From assembly GCA_009363875.1 (NCBI GenBank), contig CM018689.1, positions 57,661,741-57,725,740 on the forward strand: a stretch of DNA of 64,000 bases. Direction: 5' to 3'. A program made the position numbers and the translations under genes. Below the pieces are notes generated by a model that saw only the letters and a list, made by a program, of their open reading frames with translations, did not search any database and was not told the origin of the DNA. Below are positions 45,868 through 58,945 of this stretch, piece after piece; the stretch's first letter is position 1, and every line of letters starts with the position of its first letter. This DNA comes from Mikania micrantha (taxonomy: Eukaryota; Streptophyta; Magnoliopsida; Asterales; Asteraceae).

Positions 45868-47139
45868 TGTGGGTTATTAATGTATAAGACGCCTATGATA
45901 ACATGGTAGATTTGTAGAATCCAAAACTACAAGAAAGAGAAGCTATTTAGTTGTGATATTGTCGTCACCAAAGAGTATTTTTCTGCTTTTTGTGTTTAAG
46001 TGTTATAACTAACCAATTCACACCACCTATTTATGCTAATTTAGGGGATAAAATGGCGTACAAAAGTTATTTTAACGGTTGGTTATTGTTCCAGAACCTT
46101 TTTTTAGTCGGATTGGAACCGGTTTCTAACCATTCTCCTTGAAACATTTAAAAATTGTTACAGAAGCACCACCTATTGTTTCCGGGTTAGAACTGGTCCT
46201 CTTTTGATCGGGTTGGAACCAAAATCTGTTCTAAAACCTTCTTTTATATGATATGATGTCACTAGTTTTAAAGTAAATAAGAGTGGATCTAGTAACCTAA
46301 GAAAAATTGATCCTTGCTGATCCACGGTGACCTATCTACACCCTCATCCTAATGCACATGTATAAAACCAACAAGTCCAAGGGTTCATTGGCTTTAGGAG
46401 ACAAGAAGTGGTTGTAAACTGAACGCTACAAATAAGTTTAGGTGTACTTTTATGACTAGTGGATTCCCCCACGCGTTGTAAACGTGTCCAAGGTAATTGA
46501 TTACGATAGCGGTGATATGATCATGAACATCATAACACATACAAAAAAACCGGCTGCAACAAATTAAAATTTAAATAGCTTTAATATTTAATTGGTAATA
46601 TTGTTTAATTACAAAACTAATCAAAGTAATAGTTATTATTATTTAATCAATATTATTATTTAGTTATCATTATTATTTAATTATTGTTATTCTTGTTTAA
46701 TTATTATTACTAATTTATATTATTATTTAATTACTATTGCTATTCACAAGCAATGGCGACGTTATGTTCACTCATAAAAAAACCATTCGTAATGTATGTT
46801 TGTGTGATAATTCATAATTAGGATTAAAATGATATAAATGTTATAAATACTCGATAATGTATTGACGACTTAAAAGTCTGTGAATAACATGCAAAATTTT
46901 TGTCGCCGTTTGTGTTCAAAAATTATATAAACATTCGTAAGGTAGTTGTGATCACATTAATATAATCATGACTATTATCTGATAACATAAAGACTTGTTA
47001 AGAGCATGTGGATATTAAAAATATGAGTGTAAAGAGGAGATTTTAAAAATAAGAGTCTAAAGTTCAGGGTTTAAAACAAAACTTTTCAAATTAATTCTTC
47101 TTTTAGAAATAATCAATTGTTGTGCGATTTTACATAAAA
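45868..47139. other. Intergenic DNA
   Basis: AT-rich with interrupted TATTATTTAATTA repeats at 46625-46740 and ACCGG-rich words at 46080-46230, probably a decayed hAT MITE. No gene is supported. Confidence 0.4.
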
Positions 47140-47356
47140 AATCAATTTTTTGACGCGGTTAAAGAAATTTTTTTGCTTGCAGTTAATTTAAATTTTTTGA
47201 CGTAGTTGGTTCAAAACAATTTCTTTTTTACCGCAGTTCAATCATTTTTTTTGCCGCAATTCTTTATTTGTCGCGGTTAAAACCAATTTTTGGTGCGGTT
47301 CATCATTCGCCGTGGTTAAAAACAATTTTTTGCCATGATCCAAACTAGATTATTTA

Positions 47357-47395
<39 letters not shown>
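47140..47395. repeat. Degenerate GCGGTTAAAACAATTTTT repeat and (TTA)n
   Basis: Words of the form TTTTTTGACGCGGTT and CGCGGTTAAAACCAATTTTT recur at irregular 30-45 bp spacing from 47140 to 47345. They are followed by about thirteen TTA units (47355-47395). Confidence 0.6.
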
Positions 47396-47397
<2 letters not shown>

Positions 47398-48459
47398 TTT
47401 GCAATGATATTACACTTCATAAATGTATATATAGTAATATAACAAGTTAACCGTTAGAAATGATTACACGGAATTAAAATTAATAAAAAGACATCATCAC
47501 ACTAACATTGATATAGTAATTGGAGCAATTATAGGCATATGCTCCATTGAATTTTTTTTGGCTTGAAAAATTGTGATTGACTATTAACACGTTTCATGTA
47601 TTCTTCGGCTATAGTCTCATTTCCTCGTTTTAGACTTAAAAATTTTGAAATATTGGACAAAGTGTAATCACACAAGTTGATTTCCGGTGTCATGTGTTTA
47701 TTGGGTTGACATAAGTTAAATTTGATGAGATAATTAATAGTTAAAATAGTTATTTAATTATATAAAAATCTTGATCAAATATCTTCATGTAAGTTGCCCT
47801 TTAATTAATTTTATATTAGCTTTTTAAAAGTCGTACGTTCCAAACGCAGCAATATAAAGAATGTTGTGACATCAAGAGCATTTAGCGACTAGTGTTTTTT
47901 CACCATATTTTTCTCTAGCCATAAAGTAACAAGCATACATAGTCCGTTTACAAAGGATTCCACCTGTTTCATGATTCTTTATAGTTTATTTTTAGTTGTG
48001 AATGAGAATTCCATTATGGAGTCTTAAATAATTATATTCAACGTGGCTCATTGAAACAATGACTTGAATATCTTAAATAAATATTTTATAAGTTAATTTG
48101 AGTTCAATCAAGAATAATTCAATAATTAAAAACTGAACGGTTAAGCTACGATTGATGAATCGCATGAGAGACAAAAGAGAGTTGAACCGTGGCATTTGAC
48201 CCCTCATCAACGAGGTATGGTTCAATCTACTTACTAATAAATATTACAAATGTGTTTTTAGTTGTTTCTATAGGAAACTTTCTCACAGATTATTCTCCTA
48301 GTCCTCAACTAAGTATTGTTCAACCTCATATTATCTTACAAAATTTATTCATGCAAATCAATATCTATTATACAGGGGTGGGATACAATAAAAAAGATTT
48401 TTGCTTAAAAATGGTAAGAATCAATAGAAAATTACCATGTGGCACGCTACAAATATAAA
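47396..48459. other. Intergenic DNA
   Basis: AT-rich; the frame at 48189-48458 shows no motif. Confidence 0.4.
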
Positions 48460-48860
48460 AAAATGGTACAAAAAACATAATCTAATATATAAAACAAAAA
48501 ATCCAGTACCAAAAGAATCCAATACAAAAAAGAAAAATCAAATTCAAAAAAAAAAATAAAAAATAGTACAAAAAAATAAAAATGTATTAAAAAACAAAAA
48601 GACAGTACAAAACACAAGGGCCCAATACAAAAAAAAACCAGTACAAAGAAAAATCCTATACAAAAAATAAAAATCATATACAAAAAAATAAAAATCAAGT
48701 ACAAAATAAATGAAAATATTGTACAAAATAAATAAAAATGTAGTACAAAAAACAAAAAAAATACATTACAAAAAACATAAAAAAGCTAGTACAAAAAAAT
48801 GTAGAACAAAAAAAAATAATCTACTATAAAAAAAATAAAAATCAAGTAAAAAAAATATGA
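48460..48860. repeat. Degenerate (GTACAAAAAATAAAAATC)-type array
   Basis: A 15-20 bp unit, roughly AGTACAAAAAAATAAAAATC, recurs some twenty times with variable A runs. The minus-strand Phe/Tyr-rich frames across it are artefacts. Confidence 0.8.
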
Positions 48861-51394
48861 TGTTATACCTAAATTGACATGCAAAATGTCAAACTGTTAT
48901 TAGTTCTTACTATTTTTAAGTTCTTACTATTTTTAGGCAAAATATCTTCTTATTTGATATTTTCCCCGTATTATATAATTAACATGAAAACGTTTTCAAA
49001 TAAAGTGAAAAGACAAAGAAACATGCAGATTTAACCACATCACATCAAAATGATTAGGCTATGTGTAATAGAGTTTGATCGGATATAAGCGGCCTCAATC
49101 ATGCACCCATCAATCCCGTCTCATCATGCCTCTTCGGGTGATTAAGCAAAAGGGTCATGGCTTGGCTCATTCCTCTATGCCAATCAAGTTTTTTAATTTT
49201 TATTTTTTAATTTTTAAACCAATCATAATAGTTCACATATTTTATCACTCATATATCTTATAAAACATTCAAGTAGCAACAATCATAACCATTACATTGT
49301 GTGTACATGACCCTTCATGAAGCACAAATATATGGCCATTACCCATATCCATACTATATACATCATATAAAAATGAAATTAAACATGTATCATGCACAAA
49401 TAATAAATATATAAAACATCTTAATCAAAACAAATTGTGTTAAGAGAGGCCAAATGAAGCACATGGTTTCATCCATTGATGAAGGAGAAAACATGTGAAT
49501 GGTGGCATCATCCTTCCATAGTAGGGTCTACATATAGCATGTTGGTCATCATGGGACCCAGAAAAGGAATTAGGACCCACTTGAACTAACCTCCTAGTTT
49601 GGAATTTTAAGTAGGGACTAGGGAGGTGATTCATTAGCATTTCATCCAATAAACCTTTTCCATTTCATAAAGATTTTTCTATAAACTAATGGACTGTAAT
49701 GGTTTCCATCCCATTTTTGAAAAAGAAATTAATCAAATATTACTAAACACTTTTAAAGGCCATTAATCATGCTTACTTTGTGGATGTGATTGAAATTGAT
49801 GCCTATATTATCACCTAAGATTGCCTAAATCTCTATGAGCCCCACCAAGTTCTACTTTTCTCTAAGCTAAATACTAACCAATAAATTCATAATCGAGCTC
49901 CATTTATAATTTAAATTAATGTTTTTAAAGCCGAGTTAATAATTATAATCCCCAAAAGGCATATAGTTTAATGTTATCTTATTGACTTCCTAAATATAAG
50001 GTTTTGGATTTGAGTTTCACCTTAAACAAAAAAAAGATTTGAGGTTTAAGAGATAGTTTTCCTAGTATGGGTTCCCTCCTGAATTAGATTTCAATATGTC
50101 ATTTAAACATTGGTACTTGTAGTTGTTCAAAACAAATAATTATTATAATGGTTTATTGTTTTAAATAGTTCGTTCGCTATCAAAACCTAGTCAGCCAACA
50201 AGCATCAATTGTTTTTCATCAGTTTTATTTTGTTCACTTTAAACTGATTGTTTAATTTAGTTAATATCCATCATATCTCATTATAAAACTATCCAACACT
50301 TATGGATCATAATTCAACAGCTCAGACTCACATATACATTTGAGAAAACAAATTTGAAGTACTTGTCAAACAAATCAAATATAAAGTGTCATTAAGTTAA
50401 TATATAATATATAACATAATGGGAAAATATTAAAAATCTATATATGGGTGCAAATAAACCAAAATAACTTTAATGTTTGACTAAAAATAAACATTAGAAA
50501 TTAATTAATTATGCATCATACCTTGATTCCAATATTATATTTATAAAATCAAAATGATATCCTACATCATGATACAACTCCATTAACTTTCTAACCAATC
50601 TTTTTGAAAACCAATTACTTTGAAAGAGTCCAAAAAGATAAACTATCCAAATAGGTGACTTAGTTTTCAAGTTGCAATCTACCTTTTTTAGATATGTCTA
50701 AAGCATATTTGCTCAAAGTATTCCAAACAATGTGGGTATGACTCAATAAGTCCTTCCATGTATTCCAAGTGACACCACCTACTTCTCTCCTTTTTTTTAA
50801 AAAATAATAATATATACTAGATGGAGGAAGATGTGGAGTTAACTTTAGGTCATGTGAACTTTGAAATCCTCCTATCTTTGTCTATCTTTTTCTATTTTTG
50901 TCTTTTAGTGTACATGAAAGAGGGGGGAAATGCAAGAATTATATGTTAAAAAATATTAAATATATAAAGAATAATATAATTTAAGTATATGAGATACGAC
51001 TATTATTTCAATCAAAGATGTTCTTTAATAGTTTTAATTATTTGTGTTTAGAGTTATGGGTAGAAGAAAGCACAAAAGGATGCAAGTTAATTATTTGTAT
51101 AAAATATGAAGAATGGTGATATAAATTATAATTAATTGAAATGTAGCCTGGTAGATTAGATCTAGACATTATATAAAACAATAGAGTTGGGATTGGTTAG
51201 ATTTAGTCAAGCAGATGAGACACGTTGATAGTGGTTTTAGATTGGGGGCCTTGGGGCTAATTTCTTCATTAAAGTAAACACACAAACGGCTACATAAACA
51301 CCAAGACATGTAAACCATAATGTATTACTTGTACTTTTGTGGGGGACATCTCACATGATAATATTGGATATCAGTTGATCTTTGCATAAAAGTA
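48861..51394. other. Intergenic DNA
   Basis: AT-rich; the minus-strand frame at 49440-49649 has no motif. Nothing recognised. Confidence 0.4.
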
Positions 51395-51412
51395 ATTAAA
51401 AATAAAAGAGAA

Positions 51413-51504
51413 CAACAACAACAACCTTACCCAATATATTCCTACTTTTCAGTAGGGTCTGGAGGGGAAGGATAGATACAAACCTTACCCCTATCCCAAT
51501 TGGG
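51413..51504 (-). mobile_element. 5'-truncated Au-like SINE
   Basis: On the minus strand it reads GGGGTAAGGTTTG, then CCCTCCAGACCCTACT, and ends in TTGTTGTTGTTG, as Au SINEs do. An 18-bp duplication beginning ATTAAAAATAAAAGAG flanks it (51395-51412 and 51505-51522). The tRNA-like head is missing, as after incomplete reverse transcription. Confidence 0.85.
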
Positions 51505-51522
51505 ATTAAAAATAAAAGAGAA

Positions 51523-53092
51523 AGAAACTATAAATAAGATGTACTATACATGATTGATTGCATAAATACTTGAACTTGATGATAAAAAAATTATCCGCAT
51601 ATCAAAGATAAATACTTTATATGTATTATGTTAAAACCTATAAATGGTGAATATGCTATGTTTAAATTATAAAGTTTATTACAAATTTTAATTACATCTC
51701 AAGAGAATATATGCTGCCAAAGAAAATAAGCAAGAGATCAAAAGATAGCACCATAGACATATTTGTAAGTGAAAATCTGAGTTAAAGTATCAGAAAAATT
51801 GGTTGTTTAAATAAGAGTGAAAGAGAGAGGGAGAGATAGGATCTAAAAATTTATTAGGAATCAGAATGATGATTTTAGACCGTTCATTTACCATGAATGA
51901 TATATATCCATTCTTTCTCATATATTTTTAACAGTTATATTAAGTTATAACTCGTTTATAGCCCTTGTTTTCTTTAAAAAGAGTTTGCTTAAACCAACTT
52001 CTTTTACTAAAGTTTTAATTTGCAACACCTTTTAAAGGTTCACTCTGAGTATCGTTTAACTCCTTTTTTAATAACGGAACAAAGATGAAGGTGATATTAA
52101 TACTTCAATTAGTGTGGATTGGCATGCGATTATAGAGCGCGTCAGTGTGATGCGGCTTAGGTTAAGACTGCTGCAACTAGTTCAAGAGAATTGATTGTCT
52201 ATTAAAATTGTAGATTAGTAACTCTTACATTAATATATGAACTGAATTAAGATTTTTCGTATTGCATGTGTTAAATCATTACTCTTGACATGATCTTCAT
52301 GTAGTATACACTATATACACTATAGAATTTGTCTTGTTAAGATGATGGAAAAAAAATACTACATGATCTACAATACATATATACACTATAGAATTTCCTA
52401 TATTTTCGATCCTACTCTCTTGCTTTATATGTACACTTTCGGTGCTAGGTTAATCTCGACAGTATACCTACTATTACAGTTATTGTACCCTATGAGACAA
52501 ACGTGTTCGTCTTGAAAAGAGACGCCAAATCTGTTTTAAGGGAAGTATATTGAATACTGTCTCAACTATAATCATCAACGTGTTTAATTTATGTTAATGA
52601 AGAATAAATGGAAGATATAAATAGTTGAAAACTAGAGTCAACTACAAGAATTATCTTTGAAGAATATGTTGCAAACATCATCAAGAGGCTTACTTAAAGA
52701 CTTAAAATGAAGCATGCTCTATGACCCTACCAGATGCCACTGCTACAGTGTTGCTGGAAAACCGAACTAACTCGAGCCCCAATGTGATACAAATTCGTTT
52801 CACCCTCAACCACTTAGAAATATGTAAAAAAGATATAAATAAATAAATACATCTTTGTACCTTCAACTTTAACCTAACTCATATTCTAATAACAATCCCC
52901 GAGAGAATATATAATGTTATGTCTCTTATGATCATACCACATTTACTTAAACATATTTAACCCATACATGACAAACGAGTTCCGACATAATGAGTTAACA
53001 AATAATATATAACACAATTTAAATTTGCCGACAATGGCCAAACAAAGAGAAATCTAAACATTACAAACCATGTATAAACTATAGAGTAAATT
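51523..53092. other. Intergenic DNA
   Basis: AT-rich with short direct repeats such as ATACACTATAGAATTT (about 52312 and 52380). No gene is supported. Confidence 0.4.
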
Positions 53093-53362
53093 ACTGATAT
53101 GATCCATGTGGTTTTCAAATATTTCACTCTAGGTTCCTAACTTTCATAAATTACTCATATGGTTTCAAACTTTAGACATTTGTAACACATATAGTCTTTA
53201 TGTCACTAAATTAGCCCTACATAAATGACCAAATTACCCTCACATAAGGACTATATACATTACAAATTTTTAAAGTTTGAGACCATATGGGTAATTTATG
53301 GATCCTAGTGACTAAGAGTGAAATATTAGCAAATCACAAGGAGTATCTCGATAATTTACTCT
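53093..53362. mobile_element. MITE with AGAGTAAATTA termini, 270 bp
   Basis: Left AGAGTAAATTACTGATATG and the complement of the right end (AGAGTAAATTATCGAGATAC) are inverted repeats extending about 50 bp through a shared ATATTTCACTCT. Probably Mutator-like by resemblance to 42997-43272. No clear target duplication. Confidence 0.65.
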
Positions 53363-53391
53363 AAGATATATAAGTAAACCTTGTCAACATA

Positions 53392-54040
53392 TCTATTATC
53401 TATTATACTTAATAAATCAAAATAATTGGAGGACACGTGTCACTAATTTAGAGTATCCTCACACTAATTTTCCCGCTTCTCTCTCTTAATAAACACTCAA
53501 CTTTAACAAATATTAATTATATAATTATATATTCTTTATACCTTTTTTAATTAAAAAAGTTCTTAATATTAAAAAATATATTAAATAATAGTATTAAATA
53601 TTAATTATATTATATATACCTTTTATAATTCGAAAGGATTCTTAATATAATAAAAATATTAAAAGACATACTTTTCAAAACTCAAATTATTATAAATTAG
53701 GAAAATGTTACAATAATTTATAACTCATAATTTTTTTTATAATTTATAAGTCATTATTATTAACTATTTATATTTTTCTTTATCAACTTGTGTAATAACA
53801 AATAACATCCTATAATTTTGTAAAAACTGTCATTTTCTAAAGACAAATTTTCTAAAATGAAATATTTAACAACCAAACTTTGGAAAAAGAATTTTTTAAA
53901 ATACAGTATTATTATTATTATTTTATTTTCTATGTAATATTGATCATATTTTAAGTCAAAAAATCATTTACAATTTTTAAATTTATATTATGCAATACTT
54001 ATTAATTTTTATTTAACCCATGTAATACACAAGATACTAA
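53392..54040 (+). mobile_element. Non-autonomous Helitron, first of a tandem pair
   Basis: It begins TCTATTATCTATTATACTT after an A (an inner start at 53399 is equally possible). It has GGACACGTGTCAC near the 5' end and a degraded hairpin CCCATGTAATACACAAG, then CTAA followed by T. The CACGTGTC box near the start is shared with the copies at 2904 and 63331. Confidence 0.7.
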
Positions 54041-54044
54041 TACA

Positions 54045-54464
54045 TCTATACTTATAAATCAAAATAAAATGTGTCACATGCCACTTTTCTAGACTATTCT
54101 TATAAAAAGTTTCCCGTCTTTCCTATTAAATGCACTCATATTCAATAATAATAATATTAAATATTAAATATACTTTTATACATTTTTGAATTAAAGAAAT
54201 ATTTTTAAAGCATTAAAAAATATATTAATTTTAAAAGAGTACATTTTTTTAGAATCCAAAATAATATGAAATATAAAATATTCAATAATTGTTTTTCAAA
54301 ATGAAATATTTAAAAAACAAACTTTAGTAAACTTAGTGTTTAAATAAATAATATTATTATTTTATTAGTTATGTATTAAACTATATAAACTATTAATCAT
54401 ATTATTATTAACTATTTATTATTTTTTTTATTTAACCCGTGTAATACACGGGGTATTGACCTAG
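54045..54464 (+). mobile_element. Non-autonomous Helitron, second of a tandem pair
   Basis: It begins TCTATACTTATAAATC four bases after the previous element. It ends with the intact hairpin CCCGTGTAATACACGGG, a ten-base spacer and CTAG followed by T. 420 bp, no coding sequence. Confidence 0.82.
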
Positions 54465-55677
54465 TATTTAATATATAATTATTTTTGGAACTTTACAAGT
54501 CCTCAAACCTTCACAATTCGGTTAATATATCACAAACAAAATTTATAAACTTAAATTCTCATTAATGGCTAGCGAAAAATATTCATCATGTCATTAATCA
54601 AGCCAATTATATCATTGTCATTAGAACTTAAAAATATGTAAACTATTTAGGATAGCGTGATTAAAACCTCATAACTTTGTAATCTTCTCATTCGTGTCAA
54701 AGAGATTCTTGAGCACCTGTCATCTTTTTAAATTTTTAATCTGACATGCATGCTAGTTTGAATAAATATTTTAATATTTAAACATCATTATTAGTAAACA
54801 GTTACAATTGACAAAAGAAAAACATGTTTAACATAACCATCATAAAATCAAACTGTAGAGTCGAGCATGTAAATTTTTTAGAGTTACATCATAAACAGCC
54901 TACATGCTTCATGTCTATGATTCTGTACCTATAAAGATCTTTAATCTTTTTGTATCTAAGGTTCTCTACATAAATCATATGTTGCCCCAATGGTTCTCTG
55001 CCAATAGACTGATAACCATACCATCTAAAGTCATGTTTACCTCATGAATGAAAGTCACTAAATCTTACCATATAGTTTTAAGTTTTAACAACTATCGATT
55101 GACTCGTCCTATTGACATTGCCATGTTTCGTCTTATAAGAGTCGTATATCGATATGATTTAGCTAATAACATTGCCATATGACTTGAACTAAGCACTTCC
55201 CCATAGCTTCATAACCGTCAAATCCATTCATGATGCACGGACCATGCGAGACTTATAACAGTTTGCATTAACATACATACACCATAAACATTATATGGCT
55301 TTAATACACATCATTATCATCATCATAAAAATTATTTATTGTAAAATAGTTTATTATGCGATTTATGCACTATCACATTAAACATTAATTATTTAACAGG
55401 TGTATAATCATCATTCATAAAAGACTTGTATAAAACATCCACTAAAGCAGGCATATTCATCAAAAATTGTTAAAAATAGGAGCATCTAGACTCATATAGT
55501 TATATAATAAGATAATTAGATGATATTGACCTTTAAATAAAGTTAGAGTCTCTTAACAACCTATACTAAGTGCACGTGTGAATCGAATCAATACTTAAAG
55601 AAAGTTTCTTTTGCTGACTTTCGAACAAAACTTAGGGGTTAATTTCGCCAACTTTCTTTTTAAATCTATTGGGGTGG
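54465..55677. other. Intergenic DNA
   Basis: AT-rich; nothing recognised. Confidence 0.4.
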
Positions 55678-55685
55678 TTCAGAAT

Positions 55686-56106
55686 TAGAGGTGAAAATTT
55701 TTACCCATGTCAAAGGAAATGGGTTGGTTTGGGTAAACAATTGTAGTATAATGGGTTGAAATGTGTAATATCATAATATTGAATGGGTTGAGATGGGTAG
55801 CACTTAAACACAATGCGGGTCAAGGCGGGTAACCAAAAAAGCATGCAAATGCAATGGATTCAAACATTTAAGAATGATTAATAACATATTTGATGAGAAA
55901 ATCACTAAAAATTATCAAGATTTACCATTTGTTTACTTATAAAACATCTAAAGTTAAATTAAATTGATGTTTTTTAAGAACAATCCATTTAGACCCGAAT
56001 TTATTTTGCTTAAAACTCGTTCTGATCCGCACCCATCCTTACCCAAACCCGTTCTGACCCATTACCCAACCCGACCCAACCCAACCCGCCCATTTTGCCA
56101 GGCATA
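55686..56106. mobile_element. hAT-type MITE, 421 bp
   Basis: It begins TAGAGGTGAAAATTTTTACC, ends CCATTTTGCCAGGCATA, and is flanked by a perfect 8-bp duplication TTCAGAAT (55678-55685 and 56107-56114). Subterminal parts are rich in GGGTTGG and CCCAACCC words in opposite orientation. No transposase. It shares its whole length with 56902-57278. Confidence 0.87.
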
Positions 56107-56114
56107 TTCAGAAT

Positions 56115-56893
56115 GTTCATATGAAAGCTAATTGGTTTCATTTGAAACTCTCGTCCGAAACTTTTAAGTATAGTTAATGACTTTTAATTTGGCCAAATCT
56201 GTTGGTTTAAATTGAGTTTTTTCGTCCAAAACGTGGGGTTCCATCGAAACTCCTTTGTTCCAAACCTAGAGGTTTTGTTCCAAACCTTTTGTCTGAAATC
56301 TAAGATATTGTCCGAACTTTATATGTCTAGAAAACTATAACGGTTATTTTCATCTTTTTTTGATTAAAACATGTCAAAACTCGATCTTTTTGTGTTAAAA
56401 TTTATTAAAAAATTCATATACATCATGGTGCATAAGATTCAACGTGCACAAGAAGGTTTGAACGTAAAAACCATACTTTTATTATGAAAACCGAGCCCTC
56501 CACTTGACTAGTGAAAACATGAGATAATCGGTATCGACAACTCCCGGTCATAGCTTTCTAAGGCCGGCTTAATGGTTAAAGAAATCCAAAGAAAGAGAGT
56601 AAAAATTTTATTATATAGTGAAGTTTTATTTATAAGTAATGGGATTTAATTAGAGGTATGGTGTTTTTTATATTTATAAGTAATGAGATTGTAATTGGCT
56701 GTTAACTTTGGTTCATGAAAATTTAAAAGGGTTTACCAAATTGAGATTTACCAATTGGGCCCCAAATTTTAATCACATGCTTCATGCACAAATTAAAAAT
56801 GTCTTGAATTATAATTTTGCTTGAGGTCTTCAAAAATGTTGAGAAGACCCTGTTAACCTTTCGATACAAAAACTCTTATCTTTTCATTCAGGT
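56115..56893. other. Spacer between two related hAT MITEs
   Basis: No gene; words such as CCAAACCTAGAGG/TTTGTTCC repeat around 56225-56330. Confidence 0.4.
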
Positions 56894-56901
56894 ATTGAAG
56901 G

Positions 56902-57278
56902 TTGAGGTGGCAATTTTTAACCATATCAAAAAAAATGGGTTGATTTGGGTAAACAATTGTAGTATAATGGGTTGAAATGGGTAACAACATAACATTGAAT
57001 GGGTTGAGATGGGTAACACTTATACACAATGTTATGTTGATGCAATAGATTCAAACATTTAAGAATGATCAATAACATATTTGATGAGAAAATTACTAAA
57101 AATTATATAAATGGACTATATGTTTACTTATAACACATCTTAAGTTAAACTAAAGAACAATTCATTTAGACCAGAACTGATTTTGCTTAAAACCAGTTCT
57201 GACCCGCACCCATCCTGACCCGAACCCGTTCTAACCCGTTACCTAATCCGACCCAACCCGTCCATTTTGTCAGGCATA
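56902..57278. mobile_element. hAT-type MITE, second copy, 377 bp
   Basis: The same family and orientation as 55686-56106, with flanks ATTGAAGG and CTTGAAGG (seven of eight bases equal). It differs from the first copy by several small deletions, so the two inserted or decayed independently. Confidence 0.82.
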
Positions 57279-57286
57279 CTTGAAGG

Positions 57287-58104
57287 TTTCATAAGAACAT
57301 ATCAACCTTTCTCTTTTATTTTCTCTAGATGGACAAGTCTCTCAACCTTTCTCTTGTATTTCTCTACATGGATAGAGAATATGATGAAAGGAAAGAGGAT
57401 GGGGTGACTTTTGGCTATAAAGAAAGATCCCAAGTTTTAATTCTCTCTCTGTTTTTTTTTTTTTTTTTTTTTTATGTCTTGACTTCTTTTAACTTCTTTT
57501 ATTTCAAGTTAAACGTAATTTTATTTCATTAACTTCATTGTTACATACATAAAAATCATTTTATCAGAGTGTAAATTTAATTGGTATAAGAGATTCTTGT
57601 AACTTCTCCATGCATGTTCTTGAATGATGATGTCTTGACCTAGCTAGTTTTTTTTAATATGTTTCTTAAAAAAAAGGTTTATGATAAAAGAATCCTACAT
57701 GTTTTGGAAGCATTATCCGAAAAAGAATCCAAGTAGATGGAGGTTATTGTTTAGGTATAAGATTCAAAGACTTTTAATGCATAAGTCGAGACTCTTTCAT
57801 AGTTCTTACCTATAAAAGAATCATAAACCAGCTAGTTCAGTGCCTTTGTTTGTAGACCTTAGGTCATCTTATGTACTTGTTTTAATAAAAATTTCTATTA
57901 TGCTTGAATTATGGATCAATTTGTTATATTTTATTTTATATTTTATGCATGTCTAACCTAAGGCTTGTACTAGATAACCTATTATGGCATTTATCTTTCG
58001 TTTGATTAGTTTAGTTACAAGTTGTTGTTGGTTGATCAATTTAATATACTTAAAAAATTATTATTTTTTTCATACTATGTAATAATTAGGGATTGTAATT
58101 TTGA
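57287..58104. other. Intergenic DNA
   Basis: A T21 run lies near 57450-57471; otherwise AT-rich. The frame at 57329-57532 has no motif. Confidence 0.4.
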
Positions 58105-58112
58105 CCAATCTA

Positions 58113-58277
58113 CAGTGTTTTTATACCTAGACCGAACCTACCGGTCGGACCAGCTTTCGGCCACTTAGACAATCTAGTTATGTGCTTAGAACCATATTTA
58201 GGCGAACTGGCGGTCTAACCGGAAAATACCCAATTGAACCGTTTTTTAGCTCTATAATATTTGGATTTTTCTTAATT

Positions 58278-58309
<32 letters not shown>

Positions 58310-58727
58310 AGGGTATGGTTATTTTGAAAACCACATCTCAATGAGAAAACCGAAAAAATCATGTAAAAAAACGTTTTTTTTTGAATTTTTTTTACAGCTT
58401 TGTAACACTATTGAACACATTTTTATAAAAAAAAATCAAAAAAGCGCCGACCAAATATTTTTAAAAAAAATATTTTATAAACCCACGTAAAACCTACATA
58501 ACAAAACGTAAATTTTTTTTACGTTTTGTTACGTAGGTTTTACGTGGGTTTATAAAATATTTTTTTAAAAAATATTTGGTCGGCGCTTTTTTGATTTTTT
58601 TATAAAAATGTGCCCAATAGTGTTACAAACATGTAAAAAAATTTCAAAAAAAAAACGTTGTTTCTACATAATTTTTACATGGTTTTCGCGGTTTTCTCAT
58701 TGAGATGTGGTTTTCATTTTATCTTTT

Positions 58728-58778
<51 letters not shown>

Positions 58779-58945
58779 ATATTTATGACGTCTTCCGGTT
58801 TTTAAATCCGGTCCAACTGCTGATTAGACATGTTTTTGTTAGCCTTAGTAATAATGTATTAAACCATCAACTGCTGATTAGACATGTTTTTGTTAGCCTT
58901 AGTAAAGACACCGGCTCAAAGTTCGGTCCGCTTTTAAAAACATTA
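58113..58945. mobile_element. hAT-type MITE, split by a palindromic MITE
   Basis: Left CAGTGTTTTTATACC and the complement of the right end (GCTTTTAAAAACATTA) are hAT-type ends related to the element at 17285-17625, with which it also shares TCCGGTTTATAAATCCGGTC-like internal sequence. Flanks CCAATCTA and CCAGTTTA match at six of eight bases, both differences transitions. Inside are the palindrome at 58311-58730 and a 54-bp direct duplication at 58814-58905. Confidence 0.65.
58311..58730. mobile_element. Near-perfect palindromic MITE in a TA microsatellite (Micron-like)
   Basis: The 420-bp unit folds on itself almost completely around a centre near 58515. Ends are GGGTATGGTTATTTTGAAAA and, on the other strand, GGGAAAAGATAAAATGAAAA. 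Both flanks are (TA)n (58279-58310 and 58731-58770). Rice Micron MITEs are known for this placement; relationship is by analogy. The target duplication is hidden in the TA repeat. Confidence 0.85.

Noticed and set aside
48447..48755. Phe/Tyr-rich minus-strand frames that look like membrane proteins
   Set aside because: Artefacts of an A-rich degenerate tandem repeat.
58182..58490. 102-codon frame
   Set aside because: It covers a TA microsatellite and one arm of a palindromic MITE.
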